Source: Dicyema japonicum (taxonomy: Eukaryota > Dicyemida > Rhombozoa > Dicyemidae). From it: a stretch of 64,000 nt of DNA. The stretch spans positions 467,293-531,292 of the forward strand of contig RDEW01000041.1 in NCBI GenBank assembly GCA_011109175.1, read 5' to 3'. The notes beneath the pieces are model-generated. The model had not been told where the DNA came from, ran no database searches, and worked only from the letters and a program-made list of their open reading frames with translations. Below are positions 30,855-42,199 of this stretch, piece after piece. The position numbers and the translations under genes are program-made. Position 1 is the stretch's first letter. The number at the start of each line of letters is the position of its first letter.

Positions 30855-31070
30855 AAAATCCTGTATAGCTTTAGTCCGGGAGAGAATGTTCGATTGTATT
30901 GGAAAGGGTCTTAGCAGTGACAGGGCGAACAGACTTGGGGATCTTTACAGGGATAGTCTGTAAAGAACATTCGTTCCACTAGGCCAGTTGACCATGCATA
31001 TTTAACTATAAACATCAAATATTGATTATGTAAGGTAGAATTTATGAGACTGTTAAATATGACGGGACAT
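30855..31070. repeat. Fold-back (inverted) segment
   Basis: 30,855-30,972 is the reverse complement of about 30,628-30,745, and 30,975-31,070 is the reverse complement of about 30,038-30,127. The inverted arm is thus a copy of 30,038-30,745 with its middle (about 30,128-30,627) removed. Direct reading of both arms supports this. It is unique to U2 and is consistent with template switching or fold-back repair. Confidence 0.8.
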
Positions 31071-31079
31071 GAAATTTTG

Positions 31080-32810
31080 TGAAATTCCTGATTTTCCCAC
31101 GTTCTCATTGGAAAGCGGAATGTAAAACTAATTGTCTAAAAACTAAAGACCACTCAAAATAATTTGGGTTGCCAAAAGGCAATTATAACTAAACAATAGA
31201 TTCAAAATAAAGATGAATAGCAACAGTGATAGAAAATCTTTATAATTGTTCCACTTTCGTCATGATTATTCGAAACATGAAATTTCTAGTATGAACCCTA
31301 ATTATAGTTCGGAGAGAAGAGTTTTTGTTTAGTATTAAAATGGTTGATACAAAGAACTCAAAAGACTTCAGTCATTTTCAACGACTTGTCATTTGCGCCA
31401 CAATATGCACTAAATCTAATAATAAATCAGTCCAGTTGTCACATGAAGGAAACCGGTCCATGTTGTACTTTAAGTGCAGGATATGTAACCGCTTAAATAA
31501 TTCATAGGTATTCTTTAAAACCTGAATGGGTGGAATGCCCATGTCAGAATCTTATTGATGGTTTGAGTTCATGTTGACTTAGTCTTATTAATGAAGTTAT
31601 TCTTGTTGCTTGAAGTGCTAATTGCTGTGATCACGAGGTAGTCAATGTTTTACATTTTTAGTTCAGAAGAATATTATAAACAATTGTGGACGTCATTAAA
31701 CCGTGGTAGTTATCGAATTGTGCATACAAATTTAGATTTTGTCTTTTTCGTTTTTTATTCAAACATTCATGAAAAATATCAACACGCACATTGAGGAATT
31801 TGTCGAGGATCATGATGTCATGCATCCTCTAATTAAGAGTCAAAGTATTGGGTTTTGTCTTATTTGAGATTTTACGGAACAATCGAGGTAAAGATAACCT
31901 AAATTTAGTCAGTTGTGTGTAATATCAGAAAATACAAACAACTATTAGCTTCTCCGAATTGTAATATGTCTTGGAGAATTTTGTGGTATCTTTTAGATGA
32001 CCTTGTTTTACGTACGTGCTAGATGCAAACAGAGTAAATGCCATGTTGTTTGTTTAATTGGAGGATTGATCTTATTCTAGAATTCTTTTTACATTTTCCT
32101 GAAAATGATATCATTTTGCAAGATTAATTGCTATTTTTTAAGTTTTTTTTAATATTGAAAATCTAAGTAAAGTCAGGGAAATGTGACACCTGCTACGGAA
32201 TAGTGGATTGGTTGCTTATATATTGTATGTCTGTGTGATTATGTTAGGGACTATGTCTATGACGATTATTGGTCGACAAATCAGTGACTCTACGAAGACA
32301 ATCAATTGGTTTCATAATTACTTTTTGAGGATTTTAATTTTTGTCTTCAACGTCCTGGCAGACATGTGCATATTTAATATCGTGGATTTTATGGATTTCC
32401 GAAAAACGGTTGAGAAACACTGTTTTATTGAAACATTCTCAGATACATTAAGTAGGTGAGTCTCGATTATTCTTGTTAGCCTTTATTTATCTCTGATGAA
32501 TCAGTTTTTCACTATAAAATCATATTTTCTATTTGAAAATGTTTGTTCAACAAACAACACAGATTCATCACAGCAAAAAACATTAGGTTGACTAAATATT
32601 CAATTTGATTGGATTCCTCAATAAAATTTGTTAAAGAGTTTTACGACGCTGATAATCTTGAATAATATACCATGGCTCTTTTTGAATCTACTAACAATCT
32701 AAGAATCTGAAAGTTCCGTGATCTCTTAACCAACAATGCACAAAATTTCTTTCCTTGCTTTTAGCCTCATAAAATTAGTCTGTTATTTTTTGATAAATAT
32801 TTTTTGAGAG
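31080..32810 (+). repeat. Block B, U2
   Basis: Uninterrupted copy of block B, including the empty site of R1 (aaacaatagattcaaaataaagatgaatag, 31,191-31,220). The ORF piece 31,325-31,507 reads MVDTKNSKDFSHF, then QLSHEGNRSMLYFKCRICNR, with a Cys pair. 32,208-32,459 reads STKTINWFHNYFLRILIF and ends DTLSR before GTGAGT. U2 carries about 130 bp (31,845-31,975) that are absent in U1 but present in U3. Identity unknown. Confidence 0.55.
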
Positions 32811-33298
32811 TAACTGACAATCCTCGTCATACAAGAATTTTGGACTTTTATTCACAGTTTGATGATTTCGCCGAATTCGAGCATACATATTTAAAGAGTC
32901 AATGTATCACAATCGTTAAGATATTTAACCTAACCAGTATACTTTTCCGGTCAAATATGATATTTAGCCACAAAAAAGTTATAGACAATTAAAGATCTTA
33001 TGCTGAAAGCTACGACGAAGTATTTTTGAGGATAAAAATAATCGTGTTCATAGAACAGGATCCATTAGGAAACACGTCGGTGAATCAAATCGTTCCTAGT
33101 AATTCTTCATATTCACTTCCTTGATGGTCCTGAGCAAGCAATAAGTAATCTCAGGAGTCTGTCTCTACTATTTTTTATTTTCAAAAGCCTATATGACACG
33201 GATAGACATTAATTCGTTAACTTAATGCCCAGATTCGTTTTTGGCAGAAAGTAAATTTTTCCACAGTGTTTCTTTGAGGTCAAAATGGTCTCCGGATT

Positions 33299-33583
33299 TT
33301 AAATTTCATTGCGACGTCCAAGCGATTTGAAATTCTCAACGGAAAAGTCGGATAGAAATTTTTCTGTTTCTTCTCGAAATAAATCCCATTTTGCACGTTT
33401 GTAATTTGTTATAGTTTTCCGGTGCTTAACAATAGGTGCATTGAAGAAACTAGAAAGGAAGACGAAAGGATACCGAAAATCACTAAAGGGTCCTTTAACA
33501 GAGGCCTGAGTGTCAACATTAAAATTCGTAACTGGTCGTCGTCTCTTGTTCAACCCCATATTTTTCAGCTGCGTGACACGCAT
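33299..33583 (-). pseudogene. LINE linker fragment between endonuclease and RT
   Basis: 94 open codons on the minus strand contain KHRKTITNYKRAKWDLFREE and TEKFLSDFS. The K-x-x-x-x-Y-K-x-A-K/N-W-D-x-F-R pattern is typical of the region after the AP endonuclease in jockey/CR1-type LINEs. Nothing catalytic is present. It sits in the stretch private to U2 and has no copy elsewhere in the window. Confidence 0.5.
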
Positions 33584-33646
33584 TCAAAAATTTTAGAAAA
33601 AGAGATCACTAATATGGATACGATAACCTTTCACGGATGTGCAGAG

Positions 33647-33720
33647 TTGGAAAACCACCTTCGCAAAAAAGGAATGGAAAACCACCTTCGAGTTGGAAAA
33701 CCACCTTCGCAAAAAAGGAA
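33647..33720. repeat. Short minisatellite
   Basis: ttggaaaaccaccttcg occurs three times (about 33,648, 33,677 and 33,694), twice followed by caaaaaaggaa. It gives the in-frame peptide repeat ENHLRKKG within an open frame of 134 codons (33,422-33,826) that otherwise looks like a shadow of the minus-strand LINE piece. Confidence 0.7.
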
Positions 33721-33879
33721 AAGTAGAAGTTTTTTGACGGAGAAAATATCCTCCTTGGATTCACACATCTCTTTATTCATGCTGAGAGAAATGCATTACT
33801 ATGTCGAACGTTATGTACCTCTTTAGAAGATCTCCTTGTTTGACCATCGAAGTTACAACTATTAGCGGATAATACGATG

Positions 33880-34390
33880 GGAAAGTCAGAGGAGTCAATT
33901 CTAAACGTTAAGTTCGATAAGCTAGGATGAAGAATGTGCAAGCGTCCTTTGATGACTGGGAACATTGGGTGAAGGTGCACCGCGGAAACTGCTCTATCTG
34001 CTTACCTCTCATCGCTTGTGAGCAATAGTCGTTTGGACCAAGGAATCCTACGTAACGCAACTGGACTTACCTTAGGCTTAGAGTTCGATTGAGTTTGTAT
34101 GTTGTAAGGAAGACGGAATAAAATTCCTAATTGACATTGCTTGCAAGGGAAACTGGGACTCTATCACGACTACAAGGTTGTTGGAAATTGCGAAGATAGA
34201 AGTTAACCAACAGCGGCTCGCTTGTATCATGTTGATAGAAGTGGGATCTGATTGAAGTCCTACCATGCTCGACTCATGGAATACTCCTTGACAAGAGTGG
34301 CACTGCGACTCAGATGTATGGACAAAGATACCGTTGTGGAATGAATTTATTTGTATCCAAGGATTGAAGATAAAAGAGAGATTTTTCAAC
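33880..34390 (+). pseudogene. R5: RLE-retrotransposon fragment (post-RT region)
   Basis: The plus strand reads EESILNVKFDKLG and, after a stop, RCTAETALSAYLSSLVSNSR (about 33,882-34,040), the equivalent of TEQIFNVRFDDDTW and SLPAHLSSLTACEPL in R1. Then WDSITTTRLLEIAKIEVNQQ and RLACIM (about 34,150-34,235) correspond to the R1 stretch before WLNAIPNG. Several stops. The sequence is diverged from R1, R2, R3 and R4, so it is a fifth lineage. It occurs only in U2. Confidence 0.55.
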
Positions 34391-34610
34391 TAAGTGATCC
34401 CGGGTCTTGAGACACATCCTATCAAAAAATCGACTCGATATAAATAAAGTTATGGAAGCTTCTATTTAGGAGTAGGAGTCCCTTGTTGTATTTGGGAGAC
34501 TCTGGGTCTTTTACCTTTTCTAAAACATCGGTTTGACAGTCTCAATGTGGAAGAAATTGGAGAGGGCCGGAAACCGACCTTACTCTCTACCTAAATTTAC
34601 ATTGACGCAT

Positions 34611-35536
34611 CCGATAAAATAAAATACATAAAAACTAAAATAACATAAAACTATTTGAAAACAAAAGGGGCTCATGTGGAAGCCTAGTCACTATTGTAAA
34701 GAAGGATATATCCTTTAAGGACACAAGTCCACTAACCTCCGAGCTTTTGGTCTGGCACAACAATATGGAACAGATTACAATCAAACTAAAGCCGTTTCTA
34801 TTTTTTGGATAACTTTGGTCAATTTTTACATTCCTCAAAGAGGATCCTGTGAACGTCCTACACACACAATCTATCCCGCCTCTCAACACTGAAGAACTAC
34901 TAATATAATGACTTTAATGAGGAATCCTCATTTTGTTTGCATTCCTCTGACAACAGATGCTATCTAATCAAAAATGGTCTCATCGATATTATTGACTTGC
35001 AAAGTGAGGACTATTGAGACAGCCTTAACTTTGAATGGTGAATTAACTTCAATTCTATAGATTAAAGATTATATTTTCTCAGTTTCTCCAATTTATATAT
35101 TATATAACGATGTTATCCCGCTTGTTCGCTCAATTTCTCCGATTTACTTGTAAATTTTCTGACGATGTTACTCTCACAAAGAATACGAGAGTGTTTTTTT
35201 ACTGAACACGAACTGATTTGCTTTATTGTGTTAGACTATTTAATCAGTCTTAATCTATTCTTCTACCGACATTTTCATTTATAACTGAGTGAGTCTCGAG
35301 TTTCATTCGTTCATCAAACCAAACTCTCGAAATATGGAAAAGTAGACGTTGGGCAACTGTTGTAATTCACTTAGCGTCTTAATATATAACTCACAGTAGG
35401 ACACACTAAGCATTTATATCGCAAATATTCTTCAATTATAGCCAAATGAGTTTTCGGTGTAATTTCGGCTTGAAGAATTACGTCATTCCTGCTACATGGC
35501 ACAGTACTGTTCTTTAAATCAATAATTTGTCTCAAA
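34611..35536. repeat. Block D, U2
   Basis: Shared with 61,985-62,786 (gataaaataaaatacataaaaac onward) and missing in U1. Minus-strand frames 34,889-34,635 and 35,553-35,371 (RNDVILQAEITPKTHLAII) and plus-strand frames (62,479-62,772) overlap one another, and none is convincing as protein. U2 has about 100 bp (35,235-35,345) that are absent in U3. No function assigned. Confidence 0.5.
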
Positions 35537-38370
35537 AGTATTTTCTCACTCATATTAGAAAGACCTTATCCAAGGTTATCACGACGAGATATATCCATTG
35601 GCTATTTGAAGAGATATGTTGAATTTGGTTTTGTGAAAACCAAACTCTCAATTCTTCTGTTAACTTCTGTAGATATTATTTTCAACATTTTTGACTTTGT
35701 TAATCTGACCCTCTATTACTCACATATATTTATATCTTTCAATTAAATCTAGCATCCTTGATACTTTTTATAATAGATCTGAATTATAACCTGTCTTTTC
35801 CAGATTCTTTTCAAAGTAAAAAGCTTTAAAATATATTGTTAACGTCTTCGATCATTTTCATTATAACTTCTTCGTTATTCGAAACAATTTTCAGATCATC
35901 TAAGGACAGATGAAGGCTAGTCGAAAATGACGAAACTGTTCTATTTCTTGAGTGACTTTTCCAGATTTTTTCGAAATTTCAAAAATCACAAATAACATTA
36001 TCGGATTAATTAGTGACGCAAAAAAATTACAAAAGTGAAAAGCAAACAAGCCAAAGTCGGCCTACACAACACTTCCCGTCATCCGGGAACTACAAATATC
36101 TACTCATTCACAGTTGAGAACAAGACACTGTGCAGAGCTATAGAATTTGAAATAGATAAGAAATGGCTATAATAGCGATCAACTAAGAGCACATAATTGT
36201 GAGAACGAAACCCAATAATGGAAACCTGATGAATTCAACCGATTCCATTATGAGATACTCAGACACCCTTGTTGTACTGATATCAGTCATTTCAAACTAC
36301 AAGCGCAATAAAAATCGCCAATATATTGTATCTCCACAATGAGTCAAGATCTATTCTACAAAAAATCTGATAAGACAACCTTTATGGAGACCGTGGACAA
36401 TATTTGCTCTTTTGGACTGGAAAACCACAAATTTAGAGAAATAACTTCGAGGTCATCAGAAATTGTAATGAAGAACTTACCCCTTTGGGTGGAAGACAGT
36501 GACCTCCTGGACTGCCTCCAAGAGTTGGACCTATCCACTACAAAGGTCTCTCGAATTTTCAGAGAAGGACAGACGTTGCCAATGGCCAAGGATTCAGTAT
36601 GACAAAAAGCGGAGGCCACATCGTTAATTCGTGCGATTTTTTTATTGGAAGAAACATGGTCACTTGAGAATGGATGCGGTGAGAACCGTTGATTTGTTAT
36701 GACTGCCAAAAAATCGGGCACGTTGCGTACCAATGCAAGAATTGTTTCCGCTGTGCAGGAGAACACAACATCTCCGAATGCAAGAAACAACTGTGTCAAC
36801 TGTGAATTTACTTAACACGGAGCCAGATATGGAAGATCCCCGTAAAAAACACTTTATACTCGCAGCAATAAAACGGAACAAGACAAGAAAAAGACCAATG
36901 TTGAATACAACAAGGAAACACCGCTAAAATAAACACGGTCTCAGAGTCAATGAAACCGAGAGAGAAGAATAATCGACCCCCGAAATATTAGGGACGAGAA
37001 TCGGTTCGGCAGACCCAAAATAACATGCCTGAAAAGATCTTCAAGAAGTTAGAAGATATAATCTCAAGATTATAGGAACTCAGTAAAATCCCCGGAATGG
37101 ATTTAAAAAAGATGTTGACTTTTGCAATGGAAAGCATCATGAGCTAACACCCTAAAAAAGAGGCGCCACCAAGATTGACGTCTTGGTGGTCAATGAGAAC
37201 AAGATAAAAAGACCAATACTACTACTATGGAGAAATACAACTCGATAGAAATACCATGGACGGAAGGTGACACGGCTGATACGGGAACCTCTTATACCGT
37301 GATGACCTACAAGCACGGAACCGGAATATCGTCTCGGACACATTATGTGAATTCGTTTCCACCAACCGTTTTACAGAGATTAACGGATTTTTTGAAAAAA
37401 TGCAATGTCTATTTTGGTGAGCGACATAAATTCAAAGAACGTCAGTTACAGGTGACACAAGACCAATGGCGACTGACGATACTGAAAATTTATGCTGAGA
37501 TCGCATTACATCGGATGAGCTCAACCGTTTTTCTCATTATGGTGGAGACATGTTTAGTGTTTTCCTTGTATCACCGCTACTGTACACCGATGTGGAGAGA
37601 CCAAGAACTATGTGTGATATCGGTAGTGACCATTTACCACAGGAACTGGTCTTGAATTTAGTACTAGATGTCATTCACACATCAAATTGAAAGACTACAG
37701 GAATGACCTCACAAGGAACCTAAAAAAGTGGCGGAGGAACCCATTTCAACAAATGAAATCAAAAATACGAACCACAATCTCACAAACATCATAGGGACAT
37801 ATTTGCAACTATATGCTAAGAAGAATTCTTGAATGAAAACCGTAACAAATGTTTCCACATTTCACCTATAACCTTGGGACTGATCAAAGAAAAAAAGTCG
37901 ACTGAGAACTAAGTTAAGAAGATGTGTTGACCAAATGGACCACATGGCGCTACAAATCGGCTCAAATAACCAAAAGAACCATCGTATGCTGGCATTAAGT
38001 ACGGAGACCTTTCTTTTCATTTACACGAAGATAATCCTACCGAGTTTATTACATGGATGCGAGGCGTGGTACCAATTTACGAAGAAAGAAAGGATATTAT
38101 CACTACTGGCGAAGTCTAGAAGATCAGCCATAAAGTTAGCCCTGGGCAGAAGACTACGCGACGTCCTGAGTTCTAAAAAAGACGGGAGTCTTGCCCCAGT
38201 GAAGCAAATTGTGAAAAACAGGATTTGTAGATTCCTACGTAAGAACGTACATTAATTTTGGAGATGGGGGAAGTCAAAGACCAGGCCGCAAAGCGGACTA
38301 TTTAAAACCCCTATATCTAACTCCTAATCCTCGAAGTTTGTCGAGATTTATTTTTAATTGACCAGCCTCG
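35537..38370 (+). mobile_element. L1-U2: internally deleted APE-type LINE
   Basis: Best-preserved gag of the L copies. 36,339-36,602 reads KKSDKTTFMETVDN, FREITSRSSEIVMKNLPLW and STTKVSRIFREGQTLPMAK. The double zinc knuckle (36,695-36,781) is C-Y-D-C-x4-H-x4-C followed by C-x2-C-x3-H-x4-C. The AP endonuclease start reads KIDVLVVNEN (from 37,171; U1 has the canonical NET). Its end reads DIGSDHLPQELVLNL (about 37,617-37,665). The RT C-terminus is 37,935-38,255 (LSTETFLFIYTKIILPSLL, GCEAWYQFTKKERILSLL). RT motifs 1-7 are absent. Frameshifts separate the pieces. Confidence 0.75.
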
Positions 38371-38639
38371 ATGGACTTTTAGATCATCTAAGAATTGTGA
38401 TATTTGAATGAGTTTGTCAGAAGAATTCTAAATTTTGATTGTTTATATCAATGTTAATGAGATTTTAGAAACAAATTGGTGTTTTGTTCACATCAGATAA
38501 TTGTTAAAAACATTTGTATTTGAAAAAAAGTCAGTCTAGCAGAAATAATTAATTAGTCCTAAGTATGAAATTAATTGCCATCAAGTGATGAATACGTATT
38601 GTTAATAATTTATTAAAAGGGAGATTAGTTAACTTGAAG

Positions 38640-40975
38640 ACTTCATTCGTGACGATTAATGTAATCCTAAAATCATAAAAATAGCAACATTGTAATTTAT
38701 TCTAAACATCTCAGCATAAAAATGGATCTCTTCCATATTGGATTTTAAACAGACATTCTCAATTTTCTGAATAATGTCATGCGGAATCATCATTTTCATA
38801 AATATATTTGCTACTTTAAAAATAAAGATTAACGATAGTCGTAGTTAAATTGGCACATTCCCACATAACCCAAAGCCAAATACGCTCATCCGTGTTCACA
38901 TTTAATAAATTTATATTTGACATCAATGACCTTCGAAATAGAAAATTAGACTACCGAGTAAAATAATGGATATTGAAATTTGCTTGATGCGGATTTTCTT
39001 TTATAAATTGGTAAATATTATTTAGAATATATTCTTTTGGACTCAAATCACCGAAATCGAAATTTACAAATGTGGGCAAAATATGATTCGGATCCCCCAA
39101 TATAAAAGTCATGCAACTCCGGATAAAATATTGCCCGTCAAAAAAGAGTTGATTTAAGTCAGGATTCCTTTCAATGAAACACCGATTTTACAATAAATCT
39201 TCTATTACTCCACACGTCGCCAGTAAACCTCTTGCTTTTGGATATTTAGCTAGAGTTGCCACAATTTTGATGATTCTAATGGTGATATAATGACCTGAAA
39301 ATCCGGCTATCTGAACTCTTTTAAAAGCATTGTGAATTTGAACAATTCCATCCAAATCAACAAACAAATCCACGTTTTTTTCATTTTCGTCTAAATAAAT
39401 ATATGTTGAATGCCTAGAAGATATCTCAACACATTGAATAAGCCAGAAGTCGTGCAGTTGCATTTTTCAAGAAATTTAAAGCAATACTAGGATTATCTTT
39501 TCATTATTTTTAAACTTTGACAAGTCCGGAATAGCCAAGATAAGTCAGAAAGTTTATGGTCATATCTTTCATAATTTCACTTTCGTAGCTGCTCCAAAAA
39601 CACATTTTTTTAAGCACGTATGAGAACGAAGGTAACTAAAATTAAAAAATTTCAAACGAAAACTGAAGTCTCCCATGGTTTTACAAACTTTAATATGCTT
39701 ACACAATCAGTAATTTTCTAAAAATTTGAAATTATAGTACATTTTCATCATCAAAAGGTCGGTAACGATTAACCACGTCAAGAAAAGTATCATAAATCAT
39801 GCTAATAATAGAATCAACACATACCAACGATTAAAGTAAGAAATTTCATATTCTTGGGTGATCTCAATAAGAATAGTCCTGGAGTAATAAAATTCGCTTA
39901 CATGACATTCTCTGAAATCACAAACTCAGTCGGAAATAACTGGTCGAAAAACTGAACTAATATTTTAAAATACTTTAAAAAATCGACTTAATATTTTATT
40001 TATAAATTTTTTATTCCCATTGCAAATTTCATTAATGACTTTATGTAATTGTTTTTCATCTCCGTAATCTAAGACAGATCTAAGTAAGTTGTTTACAAGT
40101 GATTCTTTATCATTCTATCATATATCATAAAATTTACCGATTCGTTTATATCCACACTGAAATTTGTAATTAGGTCCAAATTATTTTTTCTCAATCCATG
40201 TTTGGCCACGTGTCTATGATTATTATAATCGATAACTTTGTTAATTTTTCCATGTCTATATTATAACCCGATAGATCGAGAAATGTTAGATTTTTGGTTT
40301 TCTCGAGAAGAGGAAAACAATTAACCTTAAATGCATCAATATTTGTTTCATCATATTCACTAGTTGCATACCTAAATTCACTGAATTTTATATAAATTAA
40401 TCCACAGGACTCTGGACTGTTTAGGTTAGCGGCAAACTCTTCAAAGTCAATAATTTGAACGTTCATAAGGTATATATGCTCAAGTTTATCCATTATTTTA
40501 ATTGTGCTGTTTTTAAAAATTATTTTATCAATTTCTAAATCGCCAAGCTCAAGGGATTTGATTTTGTTAAATCCAGTCATAAATAGGGAATGTAGCAAAT
40601 CTGGGTCATCATATTCTTTAAGTGAGAATGATTGGACGTTATTGGGTGAGAATGGTAGTAAAGGATTATTTTTTGAAATTATTTTACATAATTTAATATT
40701 CGATAAATTTGGATAAACTTGAATCATCTTGACAATATCTTCAACATCAATTCGCTTACAAAATTCAACGCAGAAAACATTTTTGTACTACATCTGAAAT
40801 CTTATGTAATTTGAATTTCATTTCCAAATGGATCTCTCGCATATCTCAGTTGTTTCAGTAATCTTTTAAAAATCATTTTTCTAGTTTTTTCGTTTAATTC
40901 TTGATATTTTTTCTCATTAAAGTCTATTCGAATTTGATTAAGGCAATGCGCATATAATGAGGGTATTTCCAGTTA
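38640..40975 (-). pseudogene. Z1-U2: ZYG11-like LRR/armadillo relic
   Basis: Minus strand; the longest surviving LRR frame is 40,727-40,191 (178 codons), with MIQVYPNLSNIKLC, FNKIKSLELGDLEIDKIIF, MDKLEHIYLMNVQIIDFEEF, NIDAFKVNCFPLLEKTK and LTFLDLSGYNIDMEKL, an LRR-like pattern. Donor GTAAGCGA (about 39,903) and acceptor GGAGCAG (about 39,590) bound the same intron as in Z2. The ARM exon is 39,463-39,188 (VDLFVDLDGIVQIHNAFKRV). The C-terminus (about 38,860-38,640) keeps the WLWVMWE region. The N-terminus is damaged (about 40,800-40,830 deletion). The start near 40,975 reads GIPSLYAHCL-like with the ATG changed. Confidence 0.6.
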
Positions 40976-41947
40976 CTAACAAAATGATGAATTTATAATT
41001 ATGTTAATTTTCAAAAAAATATTAATTTTACTTAAAAAATAAATTTATTTATTAGAATAATTAATAATTATTGAATTTTATAACAATATAGTATCCTTGG
41101 TCAAATGTGATCTTCCAATACTCGGCGTTGTGTGAGTAATGCTTCTGATGTGGATGTCTGCTTAATTCTGTATTTTTTGATTTTGCTGTTGAATAATTTT
41201 AAATCAGTTTGTAAAGAATTTAATTCCAACAGGTAATTCTTTTTTCAATGAGAGATGGTACTTATAAGGGTGTTCATGTTGCACTAGGACCTAGTGACTA
41301 GGTGCTAGTGGATTTTTACGATCTGTTACTTCGTGGAATAATAGTTTTGAACATGGATAGTTTTAGACATGAAATATTAGGTATAGATTTTAAATAAATA
41401 AATTAGTAGTTTTATTAAATCACATCGAAAATTCATCGTAAAAAAAGTATATTATTTTTTATGTAAAATAAAATTAGTGTGATGAAGGCTTTAAGGCTGA
41501 TATATTAGTACGCAGTTTAATGTTATGAATCAAAATTACAAGCATACATGTTAGAAGTGGTTTATCCAAAAATATAAACTACTAGGGCATGTTTTAGGAG
41601 TCAGTTTGAGTTTGTGATCAACGGGAAACGTCTCCGGGTTTATAGAGGTTAATATTTTGATTAAATCAAGTTAAAGGACCTCTGTTATTTCAAATATTTA
41701 CTAATTTTTTGTAATCTTGGGGATTGAAGTTGTTTGTTGATAGAATAGTGTAGATTAAATCCAAGCATTTGATGACATAAGATCCTTCAGGCGAACTCCT
41801 TCAGCTCAAAGATATGTGAACTATTCGACAATTTTATTTTTATGATTGGCGTGCAAATTAAAGAGATGATAATTTGCTAATTTTGTGACTCCAGTTTATG
41901 CTTTCACGTGTCTTTCAATTATTTAAAGACCAAAAATCGCCATAAAA
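40976..41947. repeat. Tail block T, U2 first copy
   Basis: Copy of 22,158-23,090 with the palindrome at about 41,282. Its right end passes at about 41,925 into spacer I (tcaattatttaaagaccaaaaatcgcc), whereas T of U1 goes on to MULE sequence. This junction is shared with 45,690, so it existed before the shortened cassette was made. Confidence 0.6.
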
Positions 41948-42199
41948 TTAAAGAAAATAAAACAAAATCACTAGGTAATTCCGACCATTCTCAACAACCA
42001 TCCCATCTTCGCTTGCAGTTTCTCGTGACATCTTACTGACTCGCACTACGGGCAGAAGTTCACGTGATATGAACCGCACACCATTCTCTTCATGAAAGAT
42101 AAGCGACGTGCACCTGAGCAATACAAACGTTAATGCAAGTAATTTGTTCAGAAACTCTTCTTTTTCTTGGAGAGAAGTTACCATCTCATTATCTTCCAA
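41948..42199 (-). CDS. Unknown small ORF in spacer I
   Basis: 83 codons from ATG 42,199: MEDNEMVTSLQEKEEFLNKL, then LALTFVLLRCTSLIFHEENG and VRFISRELLPVVRVSKMSRE, ending in a hydrophobic tail (NYLVILFYFL). It is charged at the start, with a Leu/Val-rich middle (about residues 20-33). U1 keeps only its first part (about 13,300-13,175), and the third copy (about 45,980-45,720) has indels. No family recognised. It may be an exon of a longer gene or chance; conservation across copies only reflects duplication. Confidence 0.3.
   Translation of the reverse strand: MEDNEMVTSLQEKEEFLNKLLALTFVLLRCTSLIFHEENGVRFISRELLPVVRVSKMSRETASEDGMVVENGRNYLVILFYFL

Larger units (their letters stand above)
32811..34610. 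other. Stretch private to U2
   Basis: About 1.8 kb between blocks B and D without a counterpart in U1; U3 passes directly from B to D near 61,984. It holds the LINE linker relic, the minisatellite and the R5 fragment. In 32,811-33,298 and 34,391-34,610 no gene or repeat was recognised. It may be ancestral sequence lost from U1 and U3, or an insertion of older debris. Confidence 0.55.

Noticed and set aside
33422-33826. 134-codon ORF with ENHLRKKG repeats as a gene
   Set aside because: Its first half is antisense to the LINE linker relic and the rest is minisatellite; no family signal.
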